DNA of 30,000 nucleotides. It comes from Chrysomallon squamiferum. Lineage: Eukaryota; Mollusca; Gastropoda; Neomphalida; Peltospiridae. The notes under the pieces are model-generated. The model saw nothing but the letters and a program-made list of their open reading frames with translations, was not told the origin of the DNA and made no database searches. The stretch lies in NCBI GenBank assembly GCA_012295275.1, contig CM022667.1, positions 9,565,038-9,595,037 on the forward strand. The letters are read 5' to 3'. Position numbers and translations under genes: made by a program. Shown here in pieces: positions 19,967 to 30,000 of the stretch; the stretch's first letter is position 1; each line of letters begins with the position of its first letter.

Positions 19967-19993
19967 TAAAAAAAAAAAAAAAAAAAAAAAAAT
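19896..19993. repeat. (GA)n microsatellite, about 34 units, followed by poly-A
   Basis: Pure GA from 19896 to 19964, then about 25 adenines. Confidence 0.95.
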
Positions 19994-19999
19994 AATGGG

Positions 20000-20470
20000 G
20001 AAAAAAAAAAAGAAGAAGGAAATGAAGTAAAGAAAAACACAAAATTTCAGCAGGGTCTTCCTATTAACAAAAATCGACGTGTTATGGAAACATCAAAAAC
20101 GAAAAACAGACAGAAACAATGTTTCCTGCCAGATGTATTCTGTAAATGTAAATTCCTCCAGTATACCTCAGCACCCGCTAATTGATCATTAACGAAAACC
20201 TACAGCGCGGGTTAATCACGTTGTCTGCCCTTGTTTGTTTTGACAAAAAATATAAGTCCATCTCTGCGATCGTTTATTATAATAATTACTGTAGGCTAAT
20301 GATAAAATGCTCGCCTGACGTGTGTTCGATTAAATTCGGCGCACTTTGGGGCTGTTTTTAACCTTCACAGTTGCTCCAAATTTCACTCTATCCAAATACG
20401 AATGCAGTTATAATCTTTAATTATTCTTCAATATATTATTAAAAAATATAAATAATAAACAGATGTTTCC
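20000..20470. other. Noncoding, nothing recognised
   Basis: Unique AT-rich sequence with no exon or RNA gene seen. Confidence 0.45.
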
Positions 20471-20480
20471 CTATTTATTG

Positions 20481-20546
<66 letters not shown>

Positions 20547-20585
20547 TAATTTTCATTAATTTATTAATTTATTAATTTATTTATT
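20481..20585. repeat. (ATT)n then (TTAA/TTTA)n
   Basis: About 21 ATT units followed by ATTAATTT-type repeats. Confidence 0.95.
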
Positions 20586-20589
20586 AAAT

Positions 20590-20985
20590 AAAAGTTCTGA
20601 ATATTTTCAACATTTATCAAATCCATTTATCTACGCATTAATTTTTGTGCACATAAACTCTGCTGGTTTGACTGTACAATGGAGGAACGGACTCGTCAAT
20701 CATCGCCAAGTGCAGCAATTCCGCATCCGACACTGCACGTTCCGTGCAAATTTATGATTGGCGAGGACGGTAGGGGGGAAGAAAAACAAACTGCACAAAA
20801 CACAAGGTAGGTCAATGCACTGTTACTGTGCTAATTGGATGGAATGGAAAAGATCTGATGTTACGGCGGCAGTTGTCTGAATTTGTACGTTATTTTTCCG
20901 CAACGTTTAGAAGATTGAAATCTAATTCCGCGATGGGGACTGTAGGTTTCTTGGATCGAATCTGTTTAACCAATAAAATGTTGGT
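20590..20985. other. Moderate-GC noncoding block with CCAAT-like and palindromic motifs
   Basis: Contains gattggcgagg (20757-20767; CCAAT box on the minus strand) and the interrupted palindrome tgcacgttccgtgca (20734-20748). It could be a regulatory element for a minus-strand transcript. No exon is supported. Confidence 0.3.
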
Positions 20986-20989
20986 TTCG

Positions 20990-21069
20990 TTTTTTTTTTT
21001 TTTTTTTTTGTGTGTTTGTTGTTTGGTTTTTTTTTTTTTTTTTTTGTGTTTTTGTTACCTTTCTTATGT

Positions 21070-21100
<31 letters not shown>

Positions 21101-21157
21101 TCTGTCTTTTTTTTTTTTTTTTTTTTTTAGATCAAATCAAATCAATGAAAAAGCGTC

Positions 21158-21211
<54 letters not shown>
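20990..21211. repeat. Poly-T, (TTTA)n and (TTA)n tracts
   Basis: Three T runs, TTTA units at about 21068-21102 and about 18 TTA units at 21156-21210. Confidence 0.95.
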
Positions 21212-21499
21212 GAGTGTTGTCGTTGTGCTGTTGTTACGATAATTTTTAGATTTCCTATTTTGTATAATTTTTCTGACTCTCTTTTCTATACTTTTTTTAT
21301 TCATTCATTCATTCATTCATTCATTTATTTTGTTTGTTTATTATTATACAAGTTAAATAAATGATGATAAGAAGAAGAAGAAATAAAAGAAAACCTATTT
21401 CTTACAGGTTTTAATTATTCCGTTTGCTTACAGACAGCACACCTATCGTCATGTTGTTTGAAAAGGGAGAGAACACATCCGGAAATGCCAATTATTCGG

Positions 21500-21500
<1 letters not shown>

Positions 21501-21533
<33 letters not shown>
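21501..21533. repeat. Poly-T run of about 33
   Basis: Uninterrupted thymines. Confidence 0.95.
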
Positions 21534-21694
21534 CCCTTCCTGAAACTTTCAAATTAAAAACATCTGACTCCACAAACTGATACAGATCAGCTCTGGTGGC
21601 GCGGCTCTAATAAATTTCATATTCAACTCAGCCACGTGTTTCTGTGATAACTAAACAACGACGTCAAATGGAATTATTCTTTTGATACGTTTGA

Positions 21695-21708
21695 TTGACA
21701 GCTGTCAA
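21695..21708. promoter_or_regulatory. Perfect palindrome TTGACAGCTGTCAA (TGIF/MEIS-type site)
   Basis: A 14-bp perfect palindrome whose core TGACAGCTGTCA matches the dimeric site known for TALE homeodomain factors and also contains an E-box CAGCTG. Function is inference. Confidence 0.3.
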
Positions 21709-21764
21709 AACTATCCCGGCAGGAGGCGAATTAACGAAATATGGTTGTATTTATATTAAGATCA

Positions 21765-22210
21765 ATTTTTTTTATTATTATTATTATTTTTTTTTTTTTT
21801 TTTTTTTTTCTTTCAAAAAATAGCAACATTAGATTTGATTCAAGACCGATGTTAATAAAACAGCAGGCGTTTGTTTGCTGATTGAATTTAATGCGCCATA
21901 AATATTTTCGGTGAAGTAAATTCCACAATAAAATTTCCGAGCACTGGAAAATTAATCGTTTAACAAGTATCAAATAACGGTTTAACTTGCAAATTTGAAT
22001 GACTGCTGCAACCGAAGTGGTATACTTAATAAGGTAATACATGAAATGAGTAAACCTGTAAAATTAATATTATTAAAAGAAAAAAAAAATTAAGTTTAAG
22101 GAAGAAGTAAATTCCTCACTTTTCCATTGAGCAGTACTGCAGGTATTATTATTATTTTTCTTTAATTTTTTTTTTTTTTTGTTGTTATTTTTTTTTTTAT
22201 TTATTTTTTC
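21765..22210. other. AT-rich noncoding with poly-T tracts
   Basis: T runs at about 21785-21809, 22159-22170 and 22189-22207. Lys/Asn-rich minus-strand open frames are artefacts. Confidence 0.5.
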
Positions 22211-22860
22211 CCCGAAAATATAAAAATAATATTGCTGAGAATAATAATTTAGTGCCAAAATTTTACTTCTATTCAGTTAAAAATTATACGAGTAAAGCTT
22301 TTCCAAATAGTGAACATTTTAATTTCTTTAACGAATTTTAGACACACTGTAACTGTGTCAGATAATTAAACATTCCTAACTGTGAAAATCATGCTTTACT
22401 TTAATTAATATTATGTCACCGTTGCTGATGTCCCAGTCGTCGTGATCGTTAGTTTTAATTTCGATATTAAACTATTTGTTGCCGTTCACAGTGTCTTTTT
22501 TAATATCAGTCACCTTCGAGGTGCATCGTCATCATCATCATTGTCATCACCATTATTAGTACCATGAACGTAACAATTACATTTACTAACTTCATTTTAT
22601 TCTTTCAGAATAAATAAATAAATCTCTAGAACAATTATTCTTCTTTCTCAAATTTAGTAAAAGAGAAAATAGAGGATATGATGGCAACGTGTGTGTGCAA
22701 AGTTGTGAACATAAAATGTATAAAAGTTTTGATAAACCAGAATATGAAGAAGAAATTTCCTAAGAAGACCTCCAAACAACACCAGCAAAAAGTCAAACGG
22801 TCCTGTACGAATTTTAAAAAACAACATATTCAAACAGTGATTAGTAGCATCAACTACAAC
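22211..22860. other. AT-rich noncoding, nothing recognised
   Basis: A short ATC run lies at 22529-22550. A 65-codon plus-strand open frame at 22678-22875 has no recognisable family or splice support. Confidence 0.45.
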
Positions 22861-22863
22861 CAC

Positions 22864-22864
22864 A

Positions 22865-22907
<43 letters not shown>

Positions 22908-22916
22908 ACAAACAAA
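22864..22916. repeat. (AAAT)n microsatellite
   Basis: About 11 AAAT units followed by two AAAC units. Confidence 0.95.
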
Positions 22917-22919
22917 TGA

Positions 22920-23640
22920 CGTAATCACTGAAAATAGTAACATTATTGTGGTTAGAAAATGAACAACAAAAATAAATAAAAACCAAAACATTTATCGACA
23001 GCGTCAAAGTCATCATTATCATTAATCACAAAATAAAACTATGGATACATTATCGACATCAGCCACAACAGCATTAAAATCAGTAAACTCAGAACAGACA
23101 GCCTACACCATCAGAAACAAATACAAAATATCTAGAATAAACGATTAACAACGACATCACTTCAATCATCAAAAACTACAACAGAATGATGTAAAATAAC
23201 ACAACTTTAAAAACTTGTGTTTTCTGAAGAATCAGTAACATCTTGTAACGTGTATCCAACGTCATATTCATCAACATCTCAAAAAACCCACAAAGTAACC
23301 AAAAATAAACATAGCAACAGCAACAGCTTCAAAAAAAATAAATAACTGCAACAAAAAGACAGAGAAAAAAAGACCACAATATTAAATTCACTGTTAAATT
23401 TAATTTCAATTCTGGCAATTTATTTCGCAAACAATTTATCCAGAATTTCTAAAACAACTTTTTCCCCCTCACAAATTTGCTGTACTGTACTAGTTAGTCA
23501 TCATGGTACTGCGATTTCCACCAGAAATAACCGCAATATCAAGTTTCAAACGCAGAAAAGGGAAAACAACATCAGCCAAGTGAAAACGAAGCAAGACTGA
23601 GAAACTACGCTTTCCAAATCAGAACTCAGGTCATTTTCTA
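22920..23640. other. A/C-rich noncoding DNA
   Basis: Strong strand bias: AAC/ATC/ACA words without a strict period, very poor in G on the plus strand to about 23350. No gene seen. Confidence 0.5.
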
Positions 23641-23724
23641 GCCCATTTTTTTTGTTTCACCTGTGACGTCTGAGACAGACTGTTTCGAGAGACAGGACAA
23701 TGGAAAGTGAGAAGGAAAACTTAC

Positions 23725-23850
23725 CTTAACGACGGCATCGCGCGCTCAACACAAGACCAGACGACGAAATTTCCCGTTATACCTGATAAAACCTTTTTTT
23801 AACTCTCTCCTCTGCCTATCGAAAGTGCGTCAAAAGAAATGCAGCCTCGC
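23725..23850 (-). other. Possible 5' untranslated exon of a minus-strand transcript
   Basis: A full match to the donor consensus (AAG before gtaagt, exon last base 23725) ends a CpG-containing block (GAGCGCGCG just upstream). The 5' limit is unknown; 23850 is only a guess. One ATG in it would be out of frame with the giant exon if joined directly. A donor-consensus match is expected about once by chance in a window of this size, so support is weak. Confidence 0.2.
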
Positions 23851-23859
23851 TTTCGCTCG

Positions 23860-24300
23860 GCAGAGATACCGAAATAAAGACCCAATGAATCATGGCAGAA
23901 GAAACTTGCGAAAACAAAAACCTTTATGATTAACATGAAGAAGCATTCAACAAAACCTCTTCCAAAAAAAAAAAAAAAAAAAAAAATCAACAAATACACC
24001 ACAAAAATAAATACCACTGGAAAGACTTTGCTTATTTGTTCTGCTCATTTCTGCTGCATATACCGGTAATTCGGAACATTTGAAAATAATAACAAGTGGT
24101 TGAAAGATAAAGCAGAACACTTTTCTCCCCCCTCTCCCCACTCTCTCCTCCCGCTATAATACGGATGGTTCGCGATGGTTGTTGGTATATAATTACCTAC
24201 GTGTTTGTTTTAGATGTATTTTCGGGTTTTATGAGAAAATAAATAAACAGATGTTATTTGAATTTTTGTTCACCGAGTTCTGATTACTCTTTTTATTATA
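23860..24300. other. Noncoding, nothing recognised
   Basis: Contains a poly-A run of about 23 at 23964-23986 and a CT-rich block near 24125-24150. No exon seen. Confidence 0.45.
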
Positions 24301-24319
24301 TTTAGTTAGGCAGTAGCAA

Positions 24320-24323
24320 TAAC

Positions 24324-24372
<49 letters not shown>

Positions 24373-24378
24373 ATAGTA

Positions 24379-24415
<37 letters not shown>

Positions 24416-24555
24416 GAAGAAGAAGAAGAATAAAAAGAAGAAAAAGAGGAAGAGGAAGAAGAAGAAGAAAATATTCTTGATGATGATGAAGATGATAATA
24501 ACAATGAAGAAGAAAAAGAAGAAGAAAATGAAGAAAAAAGAAAAAGAAAAAGGAA

Positions 24556-24587
<32 letters not shown>

Positions 24588-24595
24588 AGAATCAA
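24320..24595. repeat. Triplet gradient (AGT)n(AAT)n(AAG)n(AAAG)n
   Basis: AGT units (24324-24380), AAT units (24380-24411), AAG/AAAG/AGG units (24412-24470), a GATGAT patch, then AAG and AAAG units to 24590. It is purine-rich for nearly its whole length. Confidence 0.95.
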
Positions 24596-24599
24596 AGAC

Positions 24600-24885
24600 T
24601 CAAATAAAAGAAAAAAACTGAAGCACTATTAAAGATATCACTAGCACTCTGAACTGAAGCAATTAAGGATAAAGATATCTAAAACTGATTAAATTAAAAT
24701 AATTCTTCAAGCTCCATTATGAACGCAAAATTAAACTTTTCCCGAGTTCTGCCAAGAATGCATTACAAGAACGAGTACGTTTTTTTGGGTTGTTTGTTGC
24801 TTTTTGCAAATCCTGATACTTTTAGAATCCCGGTTAAAAGACATTTATTTATTAGTTTGTTTATTTATTTATTTTATTCATTCAT
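24600..24885. other. Noncoding, nothing recognised
   Basis: AT-rich unique sequence ending in TTTA units. Confidence 0.4.
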
Positions 24886-24887
<2 letters not shown>

Positions 24888-24926
<39 letters not shown>

Positions 24927-24950
24927 ATTTATTATTATTATTATTATTAT

Positions 24951-24984
<34 letters not shown>

Positions 24985-25032
24985 TGTTGTTGTTGTTGTA
25001 GTAGTAGAGTAGTAGTAGAAATAGTAGTAGTA
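24888..25032. repeat. Compound (AT)n(ATT)n(AGT)n(GTT)n(AGT)n
   Basis: AT core of about 18 units, ATT units, then AGT, TTG and AGT units. The Ile/Val-rich plus-strand open frame is an artefact. Confidence 0.95.
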
Positions 25033-25179
25033 ATCTTTTCTCTAATGTACATATCTTAAAACAGCATGGTTTTTTTTTTTCTTTTTATTTGAAAAACCTT
25101 TTCTCTATACTGAACATACACTTCAAATGGATACTGTTGAACTAGTGTTGAACTAACATTAACTGTAAAGTTAAACTAT

Positions 25180-25480
25180 ATTCATACTCAGCGTACGGGG
25201 TTTGACCCAGAGTCCTCAACATCTAAATTCAATAATATTCTACTGACTGAAACCAAACGAAAATTCAGCTAAGCTGCTGTCCCTAGGAGACACTGGTGAC
25301 AAAAACTGTTTTATACTTGAAAAGAAGCAACGTCCGGGAATCGAACCATGATTCCCAGCGTAAGCATCCATTCCTTTACCGGCAGAAGTAAAAGAAAAAC
25401 TGTATAAACAAGAAGATGGTTTTTATTTTTTTATTTTTATTTTTTAATAACAAAATTTATGTCAAGCCAGATTTGAATCA
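25180..25480 (-). repeat. tRNA-derived SINE-like segment(s)
   Basis: ggaatcgaacc at 25338-25348 is a perfect reverse complement of the Pol III B box GGTTCGATTCC. It is followed on the plus strand by tgattcccagcgtaagcatcc, as expected for a tRNA-like head on the minus strand. Weaker B-box-like words occur near 25200 (gggtttgaccc) and 25471 (agatttgaatc). The downstream order resembles the 5340-5720 repeats (gatttgaacc, accagc, ttaac). Element ends are not resolved. Confidence 0.45.
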
Positions 25481-25767
25481 TGTTACTAAGTTTGATATTT
25501 CAGCGTTCTTCTAGAAGGAATCGTTAACAATATTTCAAACAGATCAACATACTGTTATTTTTAGGTGAAAACAAGCCTTATAGCAGAGTCACGGGACTTG
25601 AGAAGACACCCATAGGCCTCTGATGTCACAGCTCCATATTCAGATACAAGAGCTATTGGTCTTGATTTATAAGCTATTGGCCTTGGCAAGAACGCAGAAT
25701 GACTCAGAGATGAGTTTTTTACTGTGGTTATCACCATCATATACATCACTGTAAACATTATTACTAC

Positions 25768-25959
25768 TGTTGCTGCTGTTGTTGTTATTGTTGTTGTCGT
25801 CTTCGTTATTATTATTATTATTATTATTATTGTTGTTGTTGTTGTTGTTGTTATTATTATTATATTATTATTGTTGTTGTTGTTGTCGTTGTTGTTGTGA
25901 CTATTATTGTTATTGTTGTTGTTGTTGTCACTATTATTATTGTTTTGTTGTTATTGTTG

Positions 25960-26000
<41 letters not shown>
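25768..26000. repeat. (GTT/ATT)n trinucleotide tract
   Basis: Alternating blocks of TTG and TTA triplets with a few GTC interruptions. The long plus-strand Leu/Tyr/Cys/Ile open frame across it is an artefact. Confidence 0.95.
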
Positions 26001-26002
<2 letters not shown>

Positions 26003-26395
26003 CCTGAATATTGCTACATTACATCATCATCATCATCTCTCTTTAACAAAAGAGATTCTCCTTCTTCTTAAAATGATCATCCTAGATATTTATAGATCAG
26101 TATTACGTGCAAGAAGAGCGAACTCGTATCTCTTGTGTTTTCAAGTGTTCAGCAGACGTCACTGAAAAGGTCAGGTCAACCTGCATCATGACAAGAAGCA
26201 GACGTCAGATGTCATAACTCATTCACGTCTGGTAGTCGTCGTTATCGTCATCACTGATGCAGTTCTCTCTGACTTTACCACTGTTACTATCGTCGTTTTA
26301 TTATAATTATTATTAGTATCATCAGTTTAATTATTGTTATACTCCCCGCCGTTATGTCATTTTTTCATCATCTTTTATTATCATTTTACCTTTAT
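26001..26395. other. Noncoding, nothing recognised
   Basis: ATC-rich words at both ends; no exon or RNA gene recognised. Confidence 0.4.
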
Positions 26396-26399
26396 ATTT

Positions 26400-26418
26400 A
26401 TCATCATCATCATCATCA

Positions 26419-26450
<32 letters not shown>
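26400..26450. repeat. (ATC)n(ATT)n microsatellite
   Basis: About six ATC units followed by about ten ATT units. Confidence 0.95.
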
Positions 26451-26453
<3 letters not shown>

Positions 26454-26459
26454 CACCGT

Positions 26460-27010
26460 TATGTTCACTGTTATTATAATCATATAATCATCAGTTTCAT
26501 CATTTTCAATATAACTATCAGTTTTCAGTAACATTATAGTTATTTTGATCATCATTACTCTCAGAACATCATCATCGACATCATCGTCATCACGGTTTTC
26601 ATTCTCATTAGAAGAACGGTCATCATCATCATCAACATCATCATCAATAGCAACATAATAACACCATTCTCAAGTCACATGAAATCTTATATTCTTTAAG
26701 ACGTAACCGCTACATAAGATACCTGTGGAAATTATCACTGCCATGAAAGCCGTACTTGAACAGTTTATATGGATATGGTCCAAATTAATCATAAGGAAAC
26801 AGAATCATCAGTGTTTCGCTACATGACAGTTTTAATATCGACAAACATCAAAGAAGATTTATTCTGGAGAGCAACGACTTCCACTATGACAGCAAAAGCC
26901 ACAACTACAATCTCAACAGCACCAATCACTGCGGTAAAACTAAAAACAAATATTTAAATGTGTAGCCATAAGAAAAAAGAAATGCTGTGATCTTTCTGAA
27001 TATATTAACA
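26460..27010. other. Noncoding with scattered ATC triplets
   Basis: ATC/ATCGTC words at 26560-26660. A 62-codon plus-strand open frame at 26769-26957 is Thr-rich, unfamiliar and unsupported by splice signals. Confidence 0.45.
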
Positions 27011-27012
27011 CG

Positions 27013-27013
<1 letters not shown>

Positions 27014-27075
<62 letters not shown>

Positions 27076-27110
27076 CTGCTTCTTCTCTTTTTTTTTTTTT
27101 TTTTTTTTTT
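27014..27110. repeat. (ATT)n, about 20 units, then poly-T
   Basis: ATT from 27014 to 27075 and a T run at 27088-27110. Confidence 0.95.
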
Positions 27111-27533
27111 AATTTCAGCCTATCTAAATTACACATTTTTCTTAATCGCTATAACATTAAAGCTTCTTTTTAATTCACTCGAAATTAGAAAATATTCAAA
27201 AGAATATCTTCCTTTGATGTTATGCCATTTATCTACAACATATGGTTTTCTTTCTTTCTTTCTTTCTTTTTCTTTCTTTTTTTTTTTTTTTTTTCTTTCT
27301 GTATTTTTATTTTTATTTTTTTCCTTCCCCAAGGTAGTGCCGCCAGCGTAACATCGTTGTAGGCGAAAAACAAAAGATTTCTGATGGAAATGTTGTTTTT
27401 GACCTTTGTTACTCAGATGAGAATTTACACCAGTTATATCATACATAACGAAAGTGAGGTTATATATTAAAATGTTTAATGATTGCCTAAATCGATCGAT
27501 TTATTTCACGTTCCAGCTAAGGCACCATAACTG

Positions 27534-27535
<2 letters not shown>
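27111..27535. other. Noncoding with (CTTT)n tract
   Basis: CTTT/poly-T units at about 27248-27330. Otherwise unique sequence, no gene seen. Confidence 0.5.

Positions 27536-27540
<5 letters not shown>

Positions 27541-27585
<45 letters not shown>
27541..27585. repeat. (CA)n microsatellite, about 22 units
   Basis: Uninterrupted CA run. Confidence 0.95.
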
Positions 27586-27587
<2 letters not shown>

Positions 27588-27589
27588 CA

Positions 27590-28195
27590 GATATATAAAT
27601 GTGTTTGTGTACGTACATTCGTGCATGTCTGTGTTTGTATAAGTGAGCATTTTACAAGAGAGTATGTATATATGTATGTATATGTATATTCATTAGTCTA
27701 CAGTGCATTCTGAAAACAGATTGTACCTATTCAGAAACTTAGACGTTTATTTTTTACCATTACATAAACTATAGATCTGTTTCGCAGCCGCAGAATTCAG
27801 CGTCAACATTTTATGTTTTGAAACCCGACACTTTCTGCTCCTCCGTTTTACCTAAGCTACTTGATTTCTGCCAGGCACGTGCGCTGATGTGTGCTCGTGC
27901 ACGCCCTGCATAAAAAAAAGATTCTTGTATATTGACAAGGCAGGTGTTCAAACATACAGAGTACTAAACAAAACTTGACAAGTCAAGATGGACGATTGTT
28001 ATCTCATTATTTCTCGTTAGAAGAACGAGTAGAAAAAAAATCGGTGAAACAGAATTTGTCTACCCAGGGAAATAAGGTCCGGTATCGTTGATGTATGGGT
28101 GACTGGGGCAGGATTTGGTGGTTTGTTTTCTAAATATTTTAACTTACTGTTAAAAACAGTTTTGTTTACTGTTAGGATAAAAGATAAACGCTGAC
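27590..28195. other. Noncoding, nothing recognised
   Basis: Unique sequence with moderate GC near 27780-27910. No exon recognised. Confidence 0.4.
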
Positions 28196-28200
28196 AGACA

Positions 28201-28735
<535 letters not shown>

Positions 28736-28747
28736 CGTTTTCGTTAT

Positions 28748-29255
28748 CATCAACATCATCATCAACAACATCATCATCATAAATTCATTCTTGTTATCTT
28801 GCTGTGTTGACGTGACCGTGATTTTTGTCGTTCTTTCACTTTCTCTTTTTTCTTCTTCTTCTTTTTCTTCTTCTTCTTCTTCTTCTTATCATCAACCTTT
28901 TTATATTCCTCATCGTCATCATCATTGTGTCCTTCGACATCATCACCGTCGCCATATTTAGCTATCTCAGTCCTTACAATGTAGTCTTTGTTTCTTCTAT
29001 AATTATTCTCTCAAATCGGTTAATTACTAATGATATTTTTTGTTATCATCATCATCATCATCATCACATCATCATCATTACAACCATCATCATCGTCATC
29101 GTCGTCGTCGTTTTCTTTATCCACCAGAACTCCTGCAGTGTATTTTTTCTTTCTTTTCTACAAAATTTCCTCTATTAAACAAAACACCTTCTGATTACAA
29201 ATCCGTCATCATCATCATTATCATCATCATCATCGTCATCATCATCATCATTTAC
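28748..29255. repeat. Dispersed ATC/TTC triplet tracts
   Basis: ATC runs at about 28748-28785, 28903-28925, 29044-29110 and 29206-29251, and a TTC run at 28852-28887, separated by unique sequence. His/Ser-rich plus-strand frames are artefacts. Confidence 0.9.
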
Positions 29256-29470
29256 ACGTTCAGCCGCCCACCCCTTTGAGGTTAAGTTACCTAAAATAGC
29301 CTCTGTGAGTCATTCATTATATGAAAACCAGATGAAGACGTGGCCCACGCAGAACTCAGAGGTAACGTGTTTTCTTGACTCACGCAGCAAGAGAGCCGAG
29401 ACGCAACAGAACGCGAGTGAGATTTCATTACTGGCCTCAGAGAATACTGTAATGTCAGGTGCTGTTCAAC
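29256..29470. other. Moderate-GC noncoding block
   Basis: Includes weak donor-like sites on both strands (plus near 29360, minus near 29383) but no acceptor or protein similarity, so no exon is called. Confidence 0.35.
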
Positions 29471-29474
29471 AGTG

Positions 29475-29612
29475 CTGCTGATGATGATGATAATGATGAT
29501 GGATGATGATGATGGATGATGTTGTTGATCTTGGTATTATTTATTTATTTAGTTAGTTTATGTATAATATATGTATGTATATATATATATGTGTGTGTGT
29601 GTGTATAAAAAA

Positions 29613-29675
<63 letters not shown>

Positions 29676-29690
29676 CATATGTGTGTGTTG
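29475..29690. repeat. ATG triplets, then self-complementary (TA)n(TG)n...(TA)n(CA)n(TA)n
   Basis: ATG units at 29480-29520. From 29574 AT and GT runs precede a short A spacer and then AT, CA and AT runs to about 29676, so the GT and CA arms are reverse complements. Confidence 0.95.
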
Positions 29691-29694
29691 TTTT

Positions 29695-30000
29695 TCTTTC
29701 ATTTGTTAATATATGTTCCATTTATTTATTTATTTTATTTTATTATAGATTGATTGATTTATTCATTCTTTTACTTATTTACTTACTTACTTTGTATTTA
29801 TTATTATTTTGCTCAAACTGGCTACTTTTTTTTATAAAGTTGGAGTAAAATATTTATGTGATTATTATCGACGGCACGAGTTGAATCACAAACAGTTTAG
29901 TATACTTCAGTATTAATCTTTGATCCTTTAATGTAATGTTTTTATTTTTATTTTATTTTATTTTTATTTATTTTATTTTTGTCGTTTGTTTTTCCCTTTC
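29695..30000. repeat. TTTA/TTTTA-rich sequence
   Basis: TTTA and TTTTA units at about 29718-29800 and 29938-29980 flank about 130 bp of unique AT-rich DNA. Continues off the right edge. Confidence 0.75.

Noticed and set aside
25325-25395. Functional tRNA gene
   Set aside because: Only the B box is perfect; the A box and a closed cloverleaf are not apparent by eye, so a tRNA-derived SINE remnant is preferred.
25770-26165. 131-codon plus-strand open frame
   Set aside because: Mostly GTT/ATT repeats translated as Leu/Tyr/Cys/Ile runs.
29330-29400. Small exons ending at donor-like sites on either strand
   Set aside because: The donor matches are partial, no acceptor pairs with them, and the short peptides resemble nothing.

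Overview
The window looks like metazoan nuclear DNA, most likely from a lophotrochozoan such as a mollusc. It is very AT-rich, has GT-AG introns, and is crowded with ATT/ATC/AAC/AAG trinucleotide, TTTA-type tetranucleotide and CA/GA dinucleotide microsatellites. The taxon is an inference from repeat style and from the divergence of the formin exons; nothing in the sequence settles it.

The only gene I can support is on the minus strand: the 5' end of an FHOD-family formin (FH1/FH2 domain-containing protein). Three exons are visible. Two of them encode the two halves of the FHOD N-terminal GTPase-binding domain: a first coding exon at 8446-8613 and a second exon at 136-260. They are joined by a phase-0 intron of about 8.2 kb. 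The third is a single very large exon at 12360-15404 (1015 codons) upstream of the canonical start. It encodes a Ser/Arg/Tyr/Gly-rich, apparently disordered protein segment and also ends on a phase-0 donor. The simplest reading is two alternative first coding exons feeding a common exon 2: a short FHOD form with an intact GTPase-binding domain, and a long form in which about 1000 residues replace the first half of that domain. An alternative is that the big exon ends in an intronic stop with its own poly(A) site.

Layout from low to high coordinate: 1-129 minisatellite in the next intron; 136-260 FHOD exon 2; 261-8445 large intron made of microsatellites, at least three families of degenerate long-period tandem repeats (about 65, 120-145 and 124 bp) and tRNA-like SINE remnants; 8446-8613 short-form first coding exon; 8614-12359 promoter-proximal and intronic DNA with a cluster of transcription-factor-like palindromes near 9531-9617; 12360-15404 the long exon; 15405-30000 upstream intron or intergenic DNA with no recognisable coding exon, dense microsatellites, an AGATAA cluster (17964-18229), a TGIF/MEIS-type palindrome (21695-21708) and one possible 5' untranslated exon ending at 23725.

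Features were read by eye; no database search was run. Downstream FHOD exons (rest of FH3, FH1, FH2, DAD) must lie beyond position 1.
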